A stretch of DNA of 64,000 nt from Serinus canaria. Taxonomy: Eukaryota; Chordata; Aves; Passeriformes; Fringillidae. Where the stretch lies: positions 5,651,501-5,715,500 of the forward strand of contig NC_066333.1 in assembly GCF_022539315.1 (NCBI RefSeq). The letters run 5' to 3'. Positions within the stretch are counted from its first letter, which is position 1. Every line of letters begins with the position of its first letter. The notes under the pieces were generated by a model. That model had not been told where the DNA came from and ran no database searches. It saw nothing but the letters and a program-made list of their open reading frames with translations. The position numbers were made by a program, and so were the translations under genes. This document shows, piece after piece, positions 52,915 to 64,000 of the stretch.

Positions 52915-55654
52915 ATGGCTGCAGAGTTGGATTTCTCCCCCCCTGAGATCCCTGAGCCCACGTTCATGGAGAACGTGCTACGCTATGGACTCTTCTTTGG
53001 AGCCATTTTCCAGCTGATCTGTGTGCTTGCCATCATCCTGCCCGTGTCCAAGTCCCACAAGGCAGTGAGTAGTGCTCTTTAATATTGACATAAATGGGCA
53101 GAGTCAGGGAAAACAGGATGGGAGGGAATGTTGAGTGGCTCATGGAGATACAGCTGCCCCTGGCATTGGTGACAGTTTCATTGTTCAGTCTCCTTCCTTC
53201 CCTCTGGCTTTCCCACCTCTAGCTTCTGTCTTGTGATTTACCACCAGGTAGGAAAGTCAGGAACAAATATCTGAGCTAGGATCTCTCTTAATATCAGTGA
53301 AGAAAGCGACCTGAAGCACTGACAAGGTGCTAAATGCATGTGCACTTCCTGGCTGCAAGACAAGGCTTTGTCCCAGCCCATATTGTTGTCATCCTGCTGC
53401 TGATTTCCTTCATTAATTGCCAGGCAGGACATCCCCTGGCAGGACCTGCCTTCAGGAAATGACTCTGGCCTTGAGTTTGTGTGTGATTTTTGGAAGCAAG
53501 GTGCAGGTGAAATTTCTAGTATATCCTAAAGGTGAGGAAAGCAGTTTTCAGGACTGACATCCCATCCAGGGCCCAAGGGTCCTTTGATGCAGCTGGCACA
53601 GGAGAAGTTGAAAGGGAAAGGTTGAGGTGAAGTTGAAGTTGAGGTGAGCTGTTCCTCTGGACTGAGGGATGTTCTGCATCTGCCTGGTTTTTTTCATTAA
53701 AGAGAAAAATGTCTTTGGTGCTGGGGACAGGTATTTCAGTGCTGCAAGGTGATCAGGCTGCAGGTTTGGTGCTTTGATACAGATGTTGATGGTATATTTT
53801 CAGTAACAACTCAGCATGGGGAGTTTTGTTTTCAGACTCTTTATTTCCATGTTTGCTCCCTCCTGTGCAGAGGAAGCCTGGAAATTTTCAGCCTCTTGGG
53901 GGAAGGGAATGCCTCAGGATGAGGCACAGAGGGAAGGATAAAGTTCATGACCCAATTTTTCCACCTTTAACTGCTGGTTTGTGATGCTGTCCTGCCATGG
54001 GTCATGCCCCCTCCTGCTTGTCCTGCCACAGGAGCTGCAGCTCCCAGCAGGGGGATGAACAGGCAGTGGCATTGCAAGTCTTAGAATCATTTAGGTTGGA
54101 AAAGACCTTCAAGATCATTGAGTCCAACCTTTGCACTGTTACTCTGCAGCCACCAGCACCTGTCTGTCAGAGTCCATCATTTCCCCAGTAAATTTTTGAG
54201 AAATACCAGGTAACCCCATTCTTGAAAGTTGGAAAGAGTGAGAGCTTTGGTCTGGAGTAGGAAACTGGAGACCAGCCTCCAATTAAAATGATAAGGCTCC
54301 AGGACCTTTTACTGCTTACATCTGTAGTATGCCTTGATGTTTGCATCCTCCAGTTTTTATTTTCTCCATATATAAACTGTCCTTTTGATGTGCTGTCCAT
54401 ATGACTTGTTTACAAGACCATAAACACCATAGACTGCCCCTCCAGATCCTGAGAATGATGCTTGAGTCTGGGTAGGATATTGGGGAACTTGCTGTCTTGG
54501 AGCCTCAGACTTTGAAGTTTGGACATTAGAAGGCAGCAGTGTTCACGTTATGGCAGCAGCATTCTGCATCCCTGAGTAACAACCAGCTCCCTGTGCACTG
54601 ATCACAGCTTTGGAAAGCCAGCCAAGTCTCCTTCCTTGGAAAGCCACACAGATGTGAGCTGTAATAGCCCAGTAACTTGAGAGACTTTGAACCCAGCTCT
54701 TTGATTAAAAGGACACTGTCAGATGCTGCCTCCCCCTCCATTGTCTGGAGTTCTGGCTGGGAAGCTTGGAACTCGCACGTCTTGCTCAGCCATTTTTTGT
54801 GTGTCCTTTTCCAGTTGGCACACTCAGGCTGAGAGAACCCAAGATGCTAAAGCAATATTTATACTCAAAGGCATTTAATGAAAGGAGGCAATCTGCATGT
54901 GTGTGCTTTCTCAGAGGAGACTGGCGCTGTTCCCTTGTGTTTTCACAAGATAACTAGGTTTTATTTCTCATGCCTGCAATATTATCTCTCATCTTCTCTG
55001 AAGGAAACAAGCATCACTTCTCAGTATTTTGTTAGTCCAGGTGAAGAAGCTTTGCCTGCAATTCCCAACTCGGATTTTAGAGGCTCTGAACTTTATATCC
55101 TTACTGCTGCTTTGGGGAATATTTTTTTGTCTTGCACATGATAGTGATTAATGTTTGGCAGAAATGCCTGCTGACTGTTTCCTTGTATCCTGGTGATAAT
55201 ATGTTATCTTTTCCTAATTCAAATAGTTTTCATTTAGTGTTGATTTTCTTCTTGCCTTCAAAGTTTTTCTTCTCCAAAGCCTGTTTTAGATATTTAAGCT
55301 TTTAGTGGCATCTCTGGTAACAAGCTGTTTCTGTGCAGAGACTCACACTCATCAAAAAGCACGTGCAGAAGGAGCAGAGATGATGCTGCTTGAGTCTCAT
55401 TAAATGTGGCGTCAGTTTGACATCAGTGTCTTCCAACAGAGATACCCAGCACCTGTTTCCTCTGGTTTATACTTGAATCCCCAAAGCAACCTGTTAGCAA
55501 ATGGTAAAAAAATGGTTACTGACTGTTTCCTAATTGATTCTTGTAGGACTCTGACAGTTTTGAGCCTAAGAATTCAGAGCCAGTGAAGAAGCCAAAGGCA
55601 ACTGCTCCACAGATAAGCAAGAAACCTAAGAAGGAAACCAAAAAGAAACGATAG
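52915..55654 (+). CDS. MANBAL: MANBAL, small single-pass membrane protein, 2 coding exons
   Basis: MANBAL ('mannosidase beta A-like' by name only) is a conserved 85-aa vertebrate protein of unknown function; it has no glycosidase domain. Coding exons 52915-53064 (50 codons) and 55547-55654 (35 codons plus TAG) join in phase 0 to 85 aa, exactly the human length. The N-terminus [17 protein letters not shown] is acidic and proline-rich. Residues about 22-44 ([20 protein letters not shown]) form one hydrophobic membrane segment. The C-terminal third is lysine-rich and ends KKETKKKR. The first coding exon starts at the acceptor 'cccttgcag' (52,869), giving 45 nt of 5' UTR before the ATG. An in-frame upstream extension exists but has no ATG, so the chosen start matches the family. 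The gene appears intact. Confidence 0.96.
54081..54175 (-). mobile_element. CR1 LINE 3' fragment in the MANBAL intron
   Basis: The + strand reads 'ttagaatcatttaggttgga', 'aagaccttcaagatcattga' and 'gtccaacct', the reverse complement of a CR1 3' terminus. Short, relatively well preserved at the 3' end. Confidence 0.88.
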
Positions 55655-57985
55655 AGGTGTGACTGATGAGCCTCCCAAGACCAAACAACCACCTATAATT
55701 GTGCTTCCTCAGAGACAGCATCAAAGGCAACTAACTCTCTTAATGGTTTTCTGGCATTGCCATCTTATACTTTTCAGGGGCAAGGGAGAAGAATCTTAGA
55801 AGAGTGGAAGGGTTGGGGTTCTGCCATGGATTTCTTACAAGCAAAGAGAACTTCACGTATCCAGGACTTCATCTGACTTGATTAATGTGTCAGTCACCAT
55901 TAAAGTGACTTCTTCCAGTTCTGGTGGGTAGAGAGGGCTGTTGGCCTGACTCCTTCCTGCTGACTGGGATTTGTAGTGAAGTCCCTGTGGAAAGTGGAGC
56001 ATGAGTTTGCTGCTTTGGATACCGGTTTGTGTTGTGTTTTTTGAAGGCAGAGGGATCAAATGGATCAAGAATGCCACACTACACAGCTTTGTATTCATCT
56101 CTGTTGTCATCTAGTCTGAAATACATAGCTGCATTTTATGGCTTAATCATAATACCTTTGTCATATTCTTTAATTCTTTAGGTAATAACTCTCCAGATTC
56201 CAGACTGCAGGAGATGAAAGCTTTCATTTCCCCAGCGTCGCTGTTTCCCCACCCATGTACTCTTCCTTTCCATTCCCACCTTTGAAAGCAGGCACATTTC
56301 AGGGAACTGAGGCTGTTTTGGGATTGCAATGACTACAAGAATCAGGAAACAATTTGACTCTGGAAGGTGCAGAATTTAATGCCCATGTTAGGGGAGTTGT
56401 TCTTGGAACCTTGGGAAGACCAGGCAGTGTGTGCTGGAGAAGAGCTGCTGCAGTGGGAGCCTGGTGCACTGGTGGTGTATCAGCCTGCACTGCCTCCCTG
56501 TGCCGTGGATAACCCTCTGCCAGCTGGCTGAGCCCTGACCATGGCCCTCTTTCAGCACAGCTGGGGATCATTGCCCTTGCAAATGCCCTCCCAGCCTTCC
56601 CTGCCACAGTCTGCTCCATCTCCTCTGGCTGAATTCCTCCTGAGGGTGAACACCTTCTCAGCCTGAGGAGATGAGGTATTTTAAGATCCAAGGGGTGGCA
56701 GGCCAGCTGTGTGCCATGACTGCATGGCAGGAGACACAGACCCTGCATTCCTTCAGGCTCTGGCTCTCCAGGCCCAGGGACAATCCTGGATTTAAATATG
56801 GCTAGACAGGACTGGAAGGAGATAGGTGGTGACGTAGCCACGGAGTCTCTGTGGAGCAGCTCAGGCTTCCTGATGCCAGCTCACATCTTGGTTTGTTTGA
56901 TCAGGAGTGAGTCAATGGGAGGAGAACCTGCTCTCTGAGGCGCACCCAGGGTTCAGAGCAGCTTTGAAGGAAGGGTTCTCCCTGGCAGGGCTGCAAGTCT
57001 GTGATCCTCTTTGCATACACAGACTCCCATCCTCGAGTCACAGATGCCTGGTAAGCCCAGGTGTGTGTTCTTTACCAGCAGGTGAGCAGCACATTGACAG
57101 AAACCCTCAGTGCTGAGACCAGCCACGTCCTCTGCTCACTCTTGCTGTAGGTGGGGGTGACAGGTGGATCCCAGAACCAGGGTGGCTCTGCCTTCCCTGC
57201 TCCAGGCTTTCTGATGCTCTTAGCCAGAATGCTGGCACCAAGTTGCACTTCTTAAAATCCAGCTTGGAGTTCTGCTTTAAATTCTGTTTTTTTAATTTTT
57301 TTTTTTTTTTGAGCTACATGAAGGCAGTACCAGGAGGACAGAACAAAGCATAGGAGACACAAGCACTCTAAAGTTGCTTTAAGTTCTCAGTACAAAGAAA
57401 TATTACAAAAAGTTCCCACGCAGATAACAAAGAACAGTGTTGTGCCATGAGTTTCCATGATGGACCTGTGCTCTGTCTCTGATCTGCAGGGCAAAGAAAA
57501 GCCCTGAATAGGTACTGCAGATCACTCTCTCCATTTTTATCCATGAGAATGGTTTGATGTAAATTCCAGCTTTCTGCAGGTTACCTGGAGCAGGGGCTTA
57601 GTGCTTTAATGGAATCACAGGACACACGTTATCCAAAATACAGAGTCACTTCTGCAGCTCAGAACCAGTTAGCAGTGGGCACTGTGTGGCTGTTACCTGA
57701 AATAGCAGCTGCTACATCAATGTCCACATCCAGCTGTTTGCAGGCTGGCTCACTCATTGCTCAGTAGAAATCATGGATGTTGGGGTTGGGTTTTGTTGAG
57801 GGGAAGAGGGATGAAGATAAATTCCCCAGTCTGTTCCTGACAGCTTTATACCGATTTGAATGCTCTTGTTTGCTGAACTTAGAGTATGTAGAGATTACCA
57901 ATAACCCATGTATTTTAGTTTATCCTGAAATGTGTGATAAATGCCATCAGAGACTTTGTTATTAAAGAAATCTGTGTTTAAAGTT
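55655..57985 (+). other. MANBAL: MANBAL 3' UTR with two candidate poly(A) signals
   Basis: Two ATTAAA hexamers are candidates: 55,899-55,904, about 245 nt after the stop, and 57,961-57,966, about 2.3 kb after it. The distal one is followed by a GT-rich stretch ('tttaaagttgtgctgtctg'). A T15 run (57,296-57,310) lies between them. Which is used, and whether both are, cannot be decided from sequence. No coding exon is seen in this interval. Confidence 0.5.
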
Positions 57986-57989
57986 GTGC

Positions 57990-60900
57990 TGTCTGTTCCC
58001 TCACATTGACTGTGAAAGCTGCCAGAACTCCCAGACTATAGGAACACAGGGACATAAATAACCTATTCATTAAAATTATCTATTAGGGAAATCCTCTCAG
58101 ATCCTTTAATCTTTGGGAAATTGGTTAGTTAATACTGTCAGGCATGTGTGCATCTGTATCTGGGTTTGACTAGGAAGTAGCAAACTATTTCCTAACACTG
58201 CTTCACCTTACTGGAAGGAGAGAGAAAACCAGCCAGTGACTGAATCAATCTGCCCCCCATGAGAGGTTTTTGGCTCTAAGAGTCCCCTTGAAGGTAGCCC
58301 CCATAAAGGCATCAGTTGTTAACAGTGCAAGCAGGGGATTGGATGGGCATTCTGCAGGCTGGGAAAAGGGATTTTCAGGAGCCCAGGTTTGCATGGTTGG
58401 AGCATGGGGCTGTCTGGTGGCTATTCTTGGCTGCAGTGAGACCAATGTGGTAGCCAAGCTCTGGCAAGTGTGTGTTGGCTGTTGGTAGCCAAGCTCTGGC
58501 AAGTGCCTGCTGGTTCTCTCACCAGAACACCAAAGCAGAGAGGGACCAGTGTGGCGACTCCTTTAATTCCCAAGCACTTTTCTCCAGGCTGTTTTGTAAT
58601 TAACATCCCAAAGGGAGCTGAAGACCTCATTAAGTCAATTTTATTGAAGGGGAGGTTTTCAAAGGTCTGTCTCCAGGTACCTGCCAGTTGCCAGCACCTC
58701 TGCAGCCACACCTTGCTCTGCCACCCAAAGCCAGGAGCTGGCTGAGGGCTGGAGTTCCTCTGCTAGTGTGTGTCACTACACTGTCCCTCAGCAGGACATG
58801 CCTCAGCTCTGAAGAAAGGTGGCTGGGATTTGGGAGTTCTTTCCCCTGATTCTGATCACATTCAAGCAGCTCTGCCTCTCTGGCCAGGCTCCTCTGCAGA
58901 GCTGTGGCCATGGCTGTCCCCTGGAGCTGTCCCAGGCTCACAATGCATCCTTGTGCTCCCCCAGAGCCAGCAGCACAATCCCTGAGACAGACTAATAAGT
59001 AGCTCGTGACTGGAGTTCCAGTTCACATAGTTCAATTAAATCCCTGTTAATCTTGTTCAGACCTAATTTACTTTCATTCTCATACACACTCCTCTCTCAG
59101 CAGAGATTCTGCTGGGGTTCCCTGCTGACAGGGCTGGAGAGCCCCAGGCCCTCAGACACTGATGTTTGCAGAGCAGCCCCCTTGGGAGTCAATAAACTCA
59201 GATTATCCCCCAGCCTGTCACAAAGAATGAAAATACTCCTTCAGTGCCTGGGTTTAGGGAGGGTCAGGCTATCTGGCAATGCTTGAGGAGACCATAAGGA
59301 GGTTGTAGGAAGGGAGGACCTGCTCTGTATCTCTTTGCCAGACCACTGCTCTACCATTCCCCTGTGTGTGTATGTGTGTTAATTTTTGGGGTGCTGGACT
59401 TCTCTCCTGGAAGCATCTCTTCCACACTGATACTTCTTTCAGGCAGAAGTTGTGTTGTTCACAGCCTGTGGCCTGCAGGGATTGAGATGACTGTATTGAT
59501 TTAGTTGTTTGTTTGTTAATCTCATGAGGCATCAGAGACTGACTGCAGTGAGGAAATGGGATGATGAATGGAGAGTGCTGGAGTACAGAGCATTACTGTG
59601 TGTTTGATGATTAGCCTGATTGCTGGCCTTGGCACTGGGAAGGGATCTGACCCTCCTCTTCCTCATGCAGCCATGGGGGATGATTTGTTTGGGAAGCATT
59701 CCCTTTCTCCCTGGCCACAGATGTGGGCTGTAATCAGTGTTTGCATTTCTCCTCCAGCTGACAGTCACTGCAGGTCCAAGGTCCAGCTCTTCTCTGGCAC
59801 TTTGTGCCTTTTGAGTGGTGGTTTGTGGGGGTGTTTTCTGGCTTTTGGTACCCAGGCCACTGTGCAGTAGCTGCTCCAAGTGTCTCTTGCTTGGAGCTGG
59901 CAATTGCAGGGCAATGAAATCGGCTTCCTGCCTCTCCCTTGAAATTCAGCTGATTTTCCCATTTCATGGTGCTTCTTCCCAATTTGTGGCTTTTCTGTCA
60001 CCATAAATCACTCCTCTTGCTGCTTCCAGCCTGTAAACTCAGGTCCAGTGCAGTAGTTCTGTCCTTGCAGACACATTTTACCTGCCAGTGATAGTGAGCA
60101 TTACCTCCTGTTATCAAGGACTGATACAAAGAAGGAGCAGGTGCAGGAGCACCCAGGATGGAGGAAGGTGTCCCTTTGTAAATTTTGACAATTATTTTTT
60201 CAGCTAGCAGATGTAAGAGCCAGGGAAGGAATTCTCCCTGCCTTGGGAGCCCTGGGTACCCCTGGAGAGCTGTGCCAAGCACATCATCCCTCGAAGCCAT
60301 GAGGAGCCAAACCCATCCCACACCACACTTCTGAGCTGGTGAGGAGTGAGTGCTGTGGTGCTGCGTGTGCCCCACACCACCCCTCAGATCCTGCTCCTCA
60401 CCAGCACACACAAGATGTGCCTTGTGCAATCCCAAACCTCTTGCAGTGCCCACTTCCCTCCTCCCAGCTTCCCTGGTTTCATTTACTGCCTGCAGGCCCC
60501 AGTGTGGCTTTGATGCCCCTTGCACTCTGCTTGCCATTCCTGGGAAAACACAGTCCAGGTGAGGACTCAGTGATGCAGAGCAGGGGGTTGGAGCACAGAG
60601 GCTGATGGGCTGCTCCATGGTTTCAGTCCAGCCTATCTGGCTGCTGGCTACAAGGTAAACCTGCTTTGGGTCACATTTTAAAGCCCTGTTGCCTGGCTAA
60701 TGTTTCTTGTGTGAAAGGAGCTCAGCTCCCAAATGGGGGAGCTGTGGGTAGGAGGGCTCTCACTTCTCCCTATCTCCAGCTCCAGGCAAGGAGCTGTGTC
60801 TTTAGCATCATGCTCTGCTGAAGTCCTGTTTGCACAGCATTCCTTTTGTGTGAAACCTGCACTAGGGACAGCTCCATGGCTCTTGCCAGAGGCTGTCCCA

Positions 60901-63900
60901 GCCTCTGAGCTGCCACCCCTGTGTCAAGTTCAGCCAGTCCCAGTGCATGGACTGGGGCCATGGAAGGCATCAGCAATGGCCTGAGACATCTCATCTCTTG
61001 CCCAAGCTAAACCCAGGTGTCCCTGGCTCCCAGGCTTCTTCCTGCTGCCTTCCCTTTGGCTGCTCTTGTGCAAAAGCCATCCCAAGCTTATAAATTCATC
61101 TTGCCACAAGCCAAAGTCCAGAGTACAACAGACACCATCGAGCTCTGCAGGCAAAGCTGCTTGTGCAGCTCCAGGAATCAGCTCCAGACGTTTCCTGCTG
61201 TAATTTGTGCCTCAGCTCTGGCTGCACAGGCAGGATCCTTGCTGGAGCTGTGCTGCTGGTGTGGAGCTGGTGGGGTGACATCCCTGTGCCTCCCTGAGGG
61301 CAGCTCTTGCCCAATGCTCTAGCCAAAGGGCCAGGCTGCAGTTGCAGGGATGTGTGCAGGAGAGGCTCCTCATGGCTGTGGTTCCATGCAGCAGCTCCTT
61401 GTGATGCTGGGGCGGCTCCTTTGGTGAAGCAGATATCCCCCAGTGTCAGGCCTGGGCAGGAGGAGCACATTTTGAGAAAAGCTGTAAGCAGTTCCCATCC
61501 CTAACTCCCCCCTCACTTGACTTGTTTTAAACCAAGCATCACATGGTTTAAGTTTTTCAGATTCAGACTGTGGCCTCCTTTGCCCATCCCTCGCTCCAAG
61601 GACCAAGGCTGAATGATTAAGGGGAAACACCCTCGTGTCTGCTCCAGCTCTGCCTGCTCAGGCTGCAGGCAGGCCAGCCAGCAGCTGGGTGCTGGCAGGG
61701 AGGGAACATCCCAGCCCTGGGGCAGGGTCTCCTGGATGTGGCTACCAGAGCTCTGCACCAACCAGCCATCCTCTACTGCTCTGCTACCAAACCAAGCCAG
61801 AAGCAGGGCTATGAATCTCATCTGCATGAGCTTCCCTGAGTTTTTCTGAATCACTGTTTTCTATGGATACTAAGACTGGCCAAAAAGCAGAATTTCCATG
61901 CTGGGAGATGCCAACATCTTGTGTGTGGCTTTCATGCTGAGCTGAGGCAAGAAGCAAAACGTCTCAGATTTTTGCCCAAACGAGCTGTATTCCAAGATAC
62001 TTAATTCAGATTGTATCAAAGCATATTTTATCAGTCAGAACCCTGACAGGAAATGTTGTGCCTTTATTGACCATGCAGATAATTTCAGCCCACAGCTGTT
62101 GAACTCAGGCCTCCTTATTAAATATTTGCATGTCACCGAGTCAGTGGCTTCCCCGCAGCCCTTTCCCCCAGGGAATTTTGCAATGACACTTCCTGGCAGG
62201 GGCTAAGGGCCCCTTTTGCATAGCAGATTGTCACCATACTGAGGGACACAACAGGTCCTGAGCCCTCCTGGTAATTTCTTCTCAGGTGCCCCTTTTTATC
62301 CTATAATCTGCAGGATGCTGGCAATTGCTGCTCGGCTCCTGCAGCCCCAATGCTCAGTGTGGGAGAGAATGGCCAGAATGAGCATTTCTAGCATGAAATA
62401 TTGCCAAATGGCTCGTGCTGCAGGGTTATTCTGGTCAATCCCCCTTAGTAAATCAGCTCCTGAGCTTGAAACTGCAGCTTCCCTAACAGGGCTGATGGTG
62501 CTGATCATTTCCCATCTCACACTCACTATTTGCAGGGCTGTAAAGCTCAGTGATCATAAAATCTCAGGGCAAGGGCCACAGCTGCCTCTCTCTCTCTCTC
62601 TGTCCAGCATCTCAAACACAACCATTATATTATTAATAGTAATAATTCCTGCAACTGTATTTGCAATTTGCAGTGAACAAAGTGCAGCCTCAGGAACAGA
62701 ATCCAATAGACAAAACTTATTCACGCGTGCCAAGGGGATGCTTAAAAAGAAAGCTGGCTGGAGATGAATAGATGTTTTGTTGTAAATCCATGGTTACTTT
62801 GGGGAGGTCAGGGCTCAGATCAAATACTGGACCCTCCAAGCACCCTCTTACCTCACAGGAGGATTTCAGGAGCCCTGTGGAGCAGTTTGATCTGCACACC
62901 TGGAGGGGAAGGAGCCACGTACTTACTTACTTACTCATGAGCATGACAGCATCTGCCCACAGTAACTCTCATTCTTCTTGTTGCTGATGAAACTCGTGTA
63001 AAGGTCAGCAAGAAAACACAGAAATACCTGAGCGTGTCTTCATTTCTTTTTAAAGTATCACTTCAAGACGTCCTGTAATAACCAAGCCACTGGAAATACT
63101 CAGTGCTACTTTTGTTCAAATTGAAAGTCCCTGGTTTTCAGTTTCTGTAACCCTCTTCCTCTCTCTGGGGTGGGTTTTATCGGTGCTATTTAAAAGTGAA
63201 GAATCATATCAAGAAAATGAGTTTCAGACAAGAGACCGAAATCTCTGGTTGGGTGAAAAAAGCAGCAATTTGCATTAGACTGCTTAAAGATAAATATTTG
63301 GAGAGAGGCAAGAGGCAAAGGGAAGTGGGTGGCCAGGGGCTGTCAGGCTCCAGACCTCATGTCTGAGCCAGGAGTGTCCTGAGGTGAGCTGGGTTGCTTA
63401 AATGGTCCTAAATCGCACTATCACCAGCACTTCTAGTTTAATGTCAGCCCTGTGAGGGCACATTCCAGCATTTGAGACCAAAAGATAAGAGTCTGGGTTT
63501 AGACACTGTCTGTTTGTAATTTTGGATTTGCACATTGGCATCATCTTAGAGGAAGAAGAAGAGGCTGTGTCGTGGACTTGGTCTGGCTGTTGAAAGGCAC
63601 AGTGCTGTGGGTGTTTGCCTTCCAGCCATGGGCAGGCACCACCAGAGATGGGAACACCGATTGGGAGGACAGCCTGCAGAAAAGAAGTTGATTGCAAAAG
63701 AGAAAAACAAAATACAAATATTTATAAGTCATAATTGCATCTTAGATTTGGGTCTGGATCCAGTAGAGGCTGAGTCATCCTCACCAGCTCACCCGGGGCT
63801 GGAGCCAGGTCCCCACTCCCCCGGGGTGTTCTCCCCTCCGGCAGAGCTCCGGGCTGCAGTGGGTGCTCCTGGGACGGGGAGGGACAGAGGAGTGTCCCTG

Positions 63901-64000
63901 TGTCCCTGAGCAGCACAGCAGGGAGAAGGTGCGGGGCTGCCCAGGCATTGGTGTGACCCCCTCTTTCCCCGGTGTTACATCCGTGGGTGAGCAGAGCAGT
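57990..64000. other. Flank downstream of MANBAL, probably upstream of SRC
   Basis: No coding exon is recognised. Minor repeats: a two-copy tandem unit at 58.45-58.51 kb, (CT)8 at 62,586-62,601 and four ACTT units near 62.92 kb. The final ~200 bp become GC-richer, which could be the edge of a promoter region. By conserved synteny the next gene should be SRC, whose first exons are noncoding and long-range, so they would not be detectable here by translation. Confidence 0.5.
58448..58505. repeat. Two-copy tandem duplication, 35-bp period
   Basis: 'tggtagccaagctctggcaa' followed by 'gtg' occurs at 58448 and again at 58483 with no mismatch in the repeated 23 bp, separated by a short unrelated spacer. 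Confidence 0.85.

Noticed and set aside
63760..64000. SRC first exon or promoter at the right edge
   Set aside because: Only a modest rise in GC content is visible and SRC 5' exons are noncoding, so the assignment cannot be supported from this window.

Overview
This is a vertebrate nuclear window, almost certainly from a bird and probably a songbird. The genes are split by GT-AG introns. Several CR1 LINE 3' ends are present, ending in the ATTCTATG-type tail typical of birds. A complete solo LTR resembles a common passerine endogenous-retrovirus family. Gene order RPN2 - GHRH (opposite strand) - MANBAL is the conserved amniote block that lies next to SRC (human 20q11.2, chicken chromosome 20). 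Only three protein-coding genes can be supported; nearly all other open frames are chance or repeat-derived.

Layout. 1-15,054: gene-free flank with CR1 pieces, small tandem repeats, an isolated CpG-rich patch near 9.4 kb and a possible conserved element near 14.8 kb. 15.2-33.44 kb: RPN2 (+), with a CpG-island promoter, 17 coding exons (all junctions read out and in phase, 633 aa) and an AATAAA poly(A) signal. 33.44-36.87 kb: intergenic, with an old LINE remnant. 36.87-44.13 kb: GHRH (-), with a TATA-box promoter and noncoding first exon near 44.1 kb, four clear coding exons, a probable tiny terminal exon and a poly(A) signal; its introns carry the solo LTR and two copies of a ~145-bp direct duplication. 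44.24-48.77 kb: intergenic. 48.78-49.66 kb: a CR1 followed by a 12-bp minisatellite abutting the MANBAL CpG island. 49.66-57.99 kb: MANBAL (+), with noncoding 5' exons, two coding exons (85 aa) and a long 3' UTR. 57.99-64.0 kb: no coding exon recognised; by synteny this should be upstream of, or 5' noncoding territory of, SRC.

The genes are syntenic but not functionally coupled. RPN2 and MANBAL have housekeeping CpG-island promoters. GHRH, a hypothalamic neuropeptide gene, has a TATA promoter and sits on the opposite strand between them. The most interesting observations are in GHRH. Its exon 4 encodes a C-terminal peptide that looks like a vestigial second secretin-family hormone. The mature hormone carries an internal Gly-Lys-Arg amidation signal. 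The locus also holds a private duplication and a solo LTR with intact 6-bp target-site duplication. The minisatellite at the MANBAL promoter is the other notable structure.
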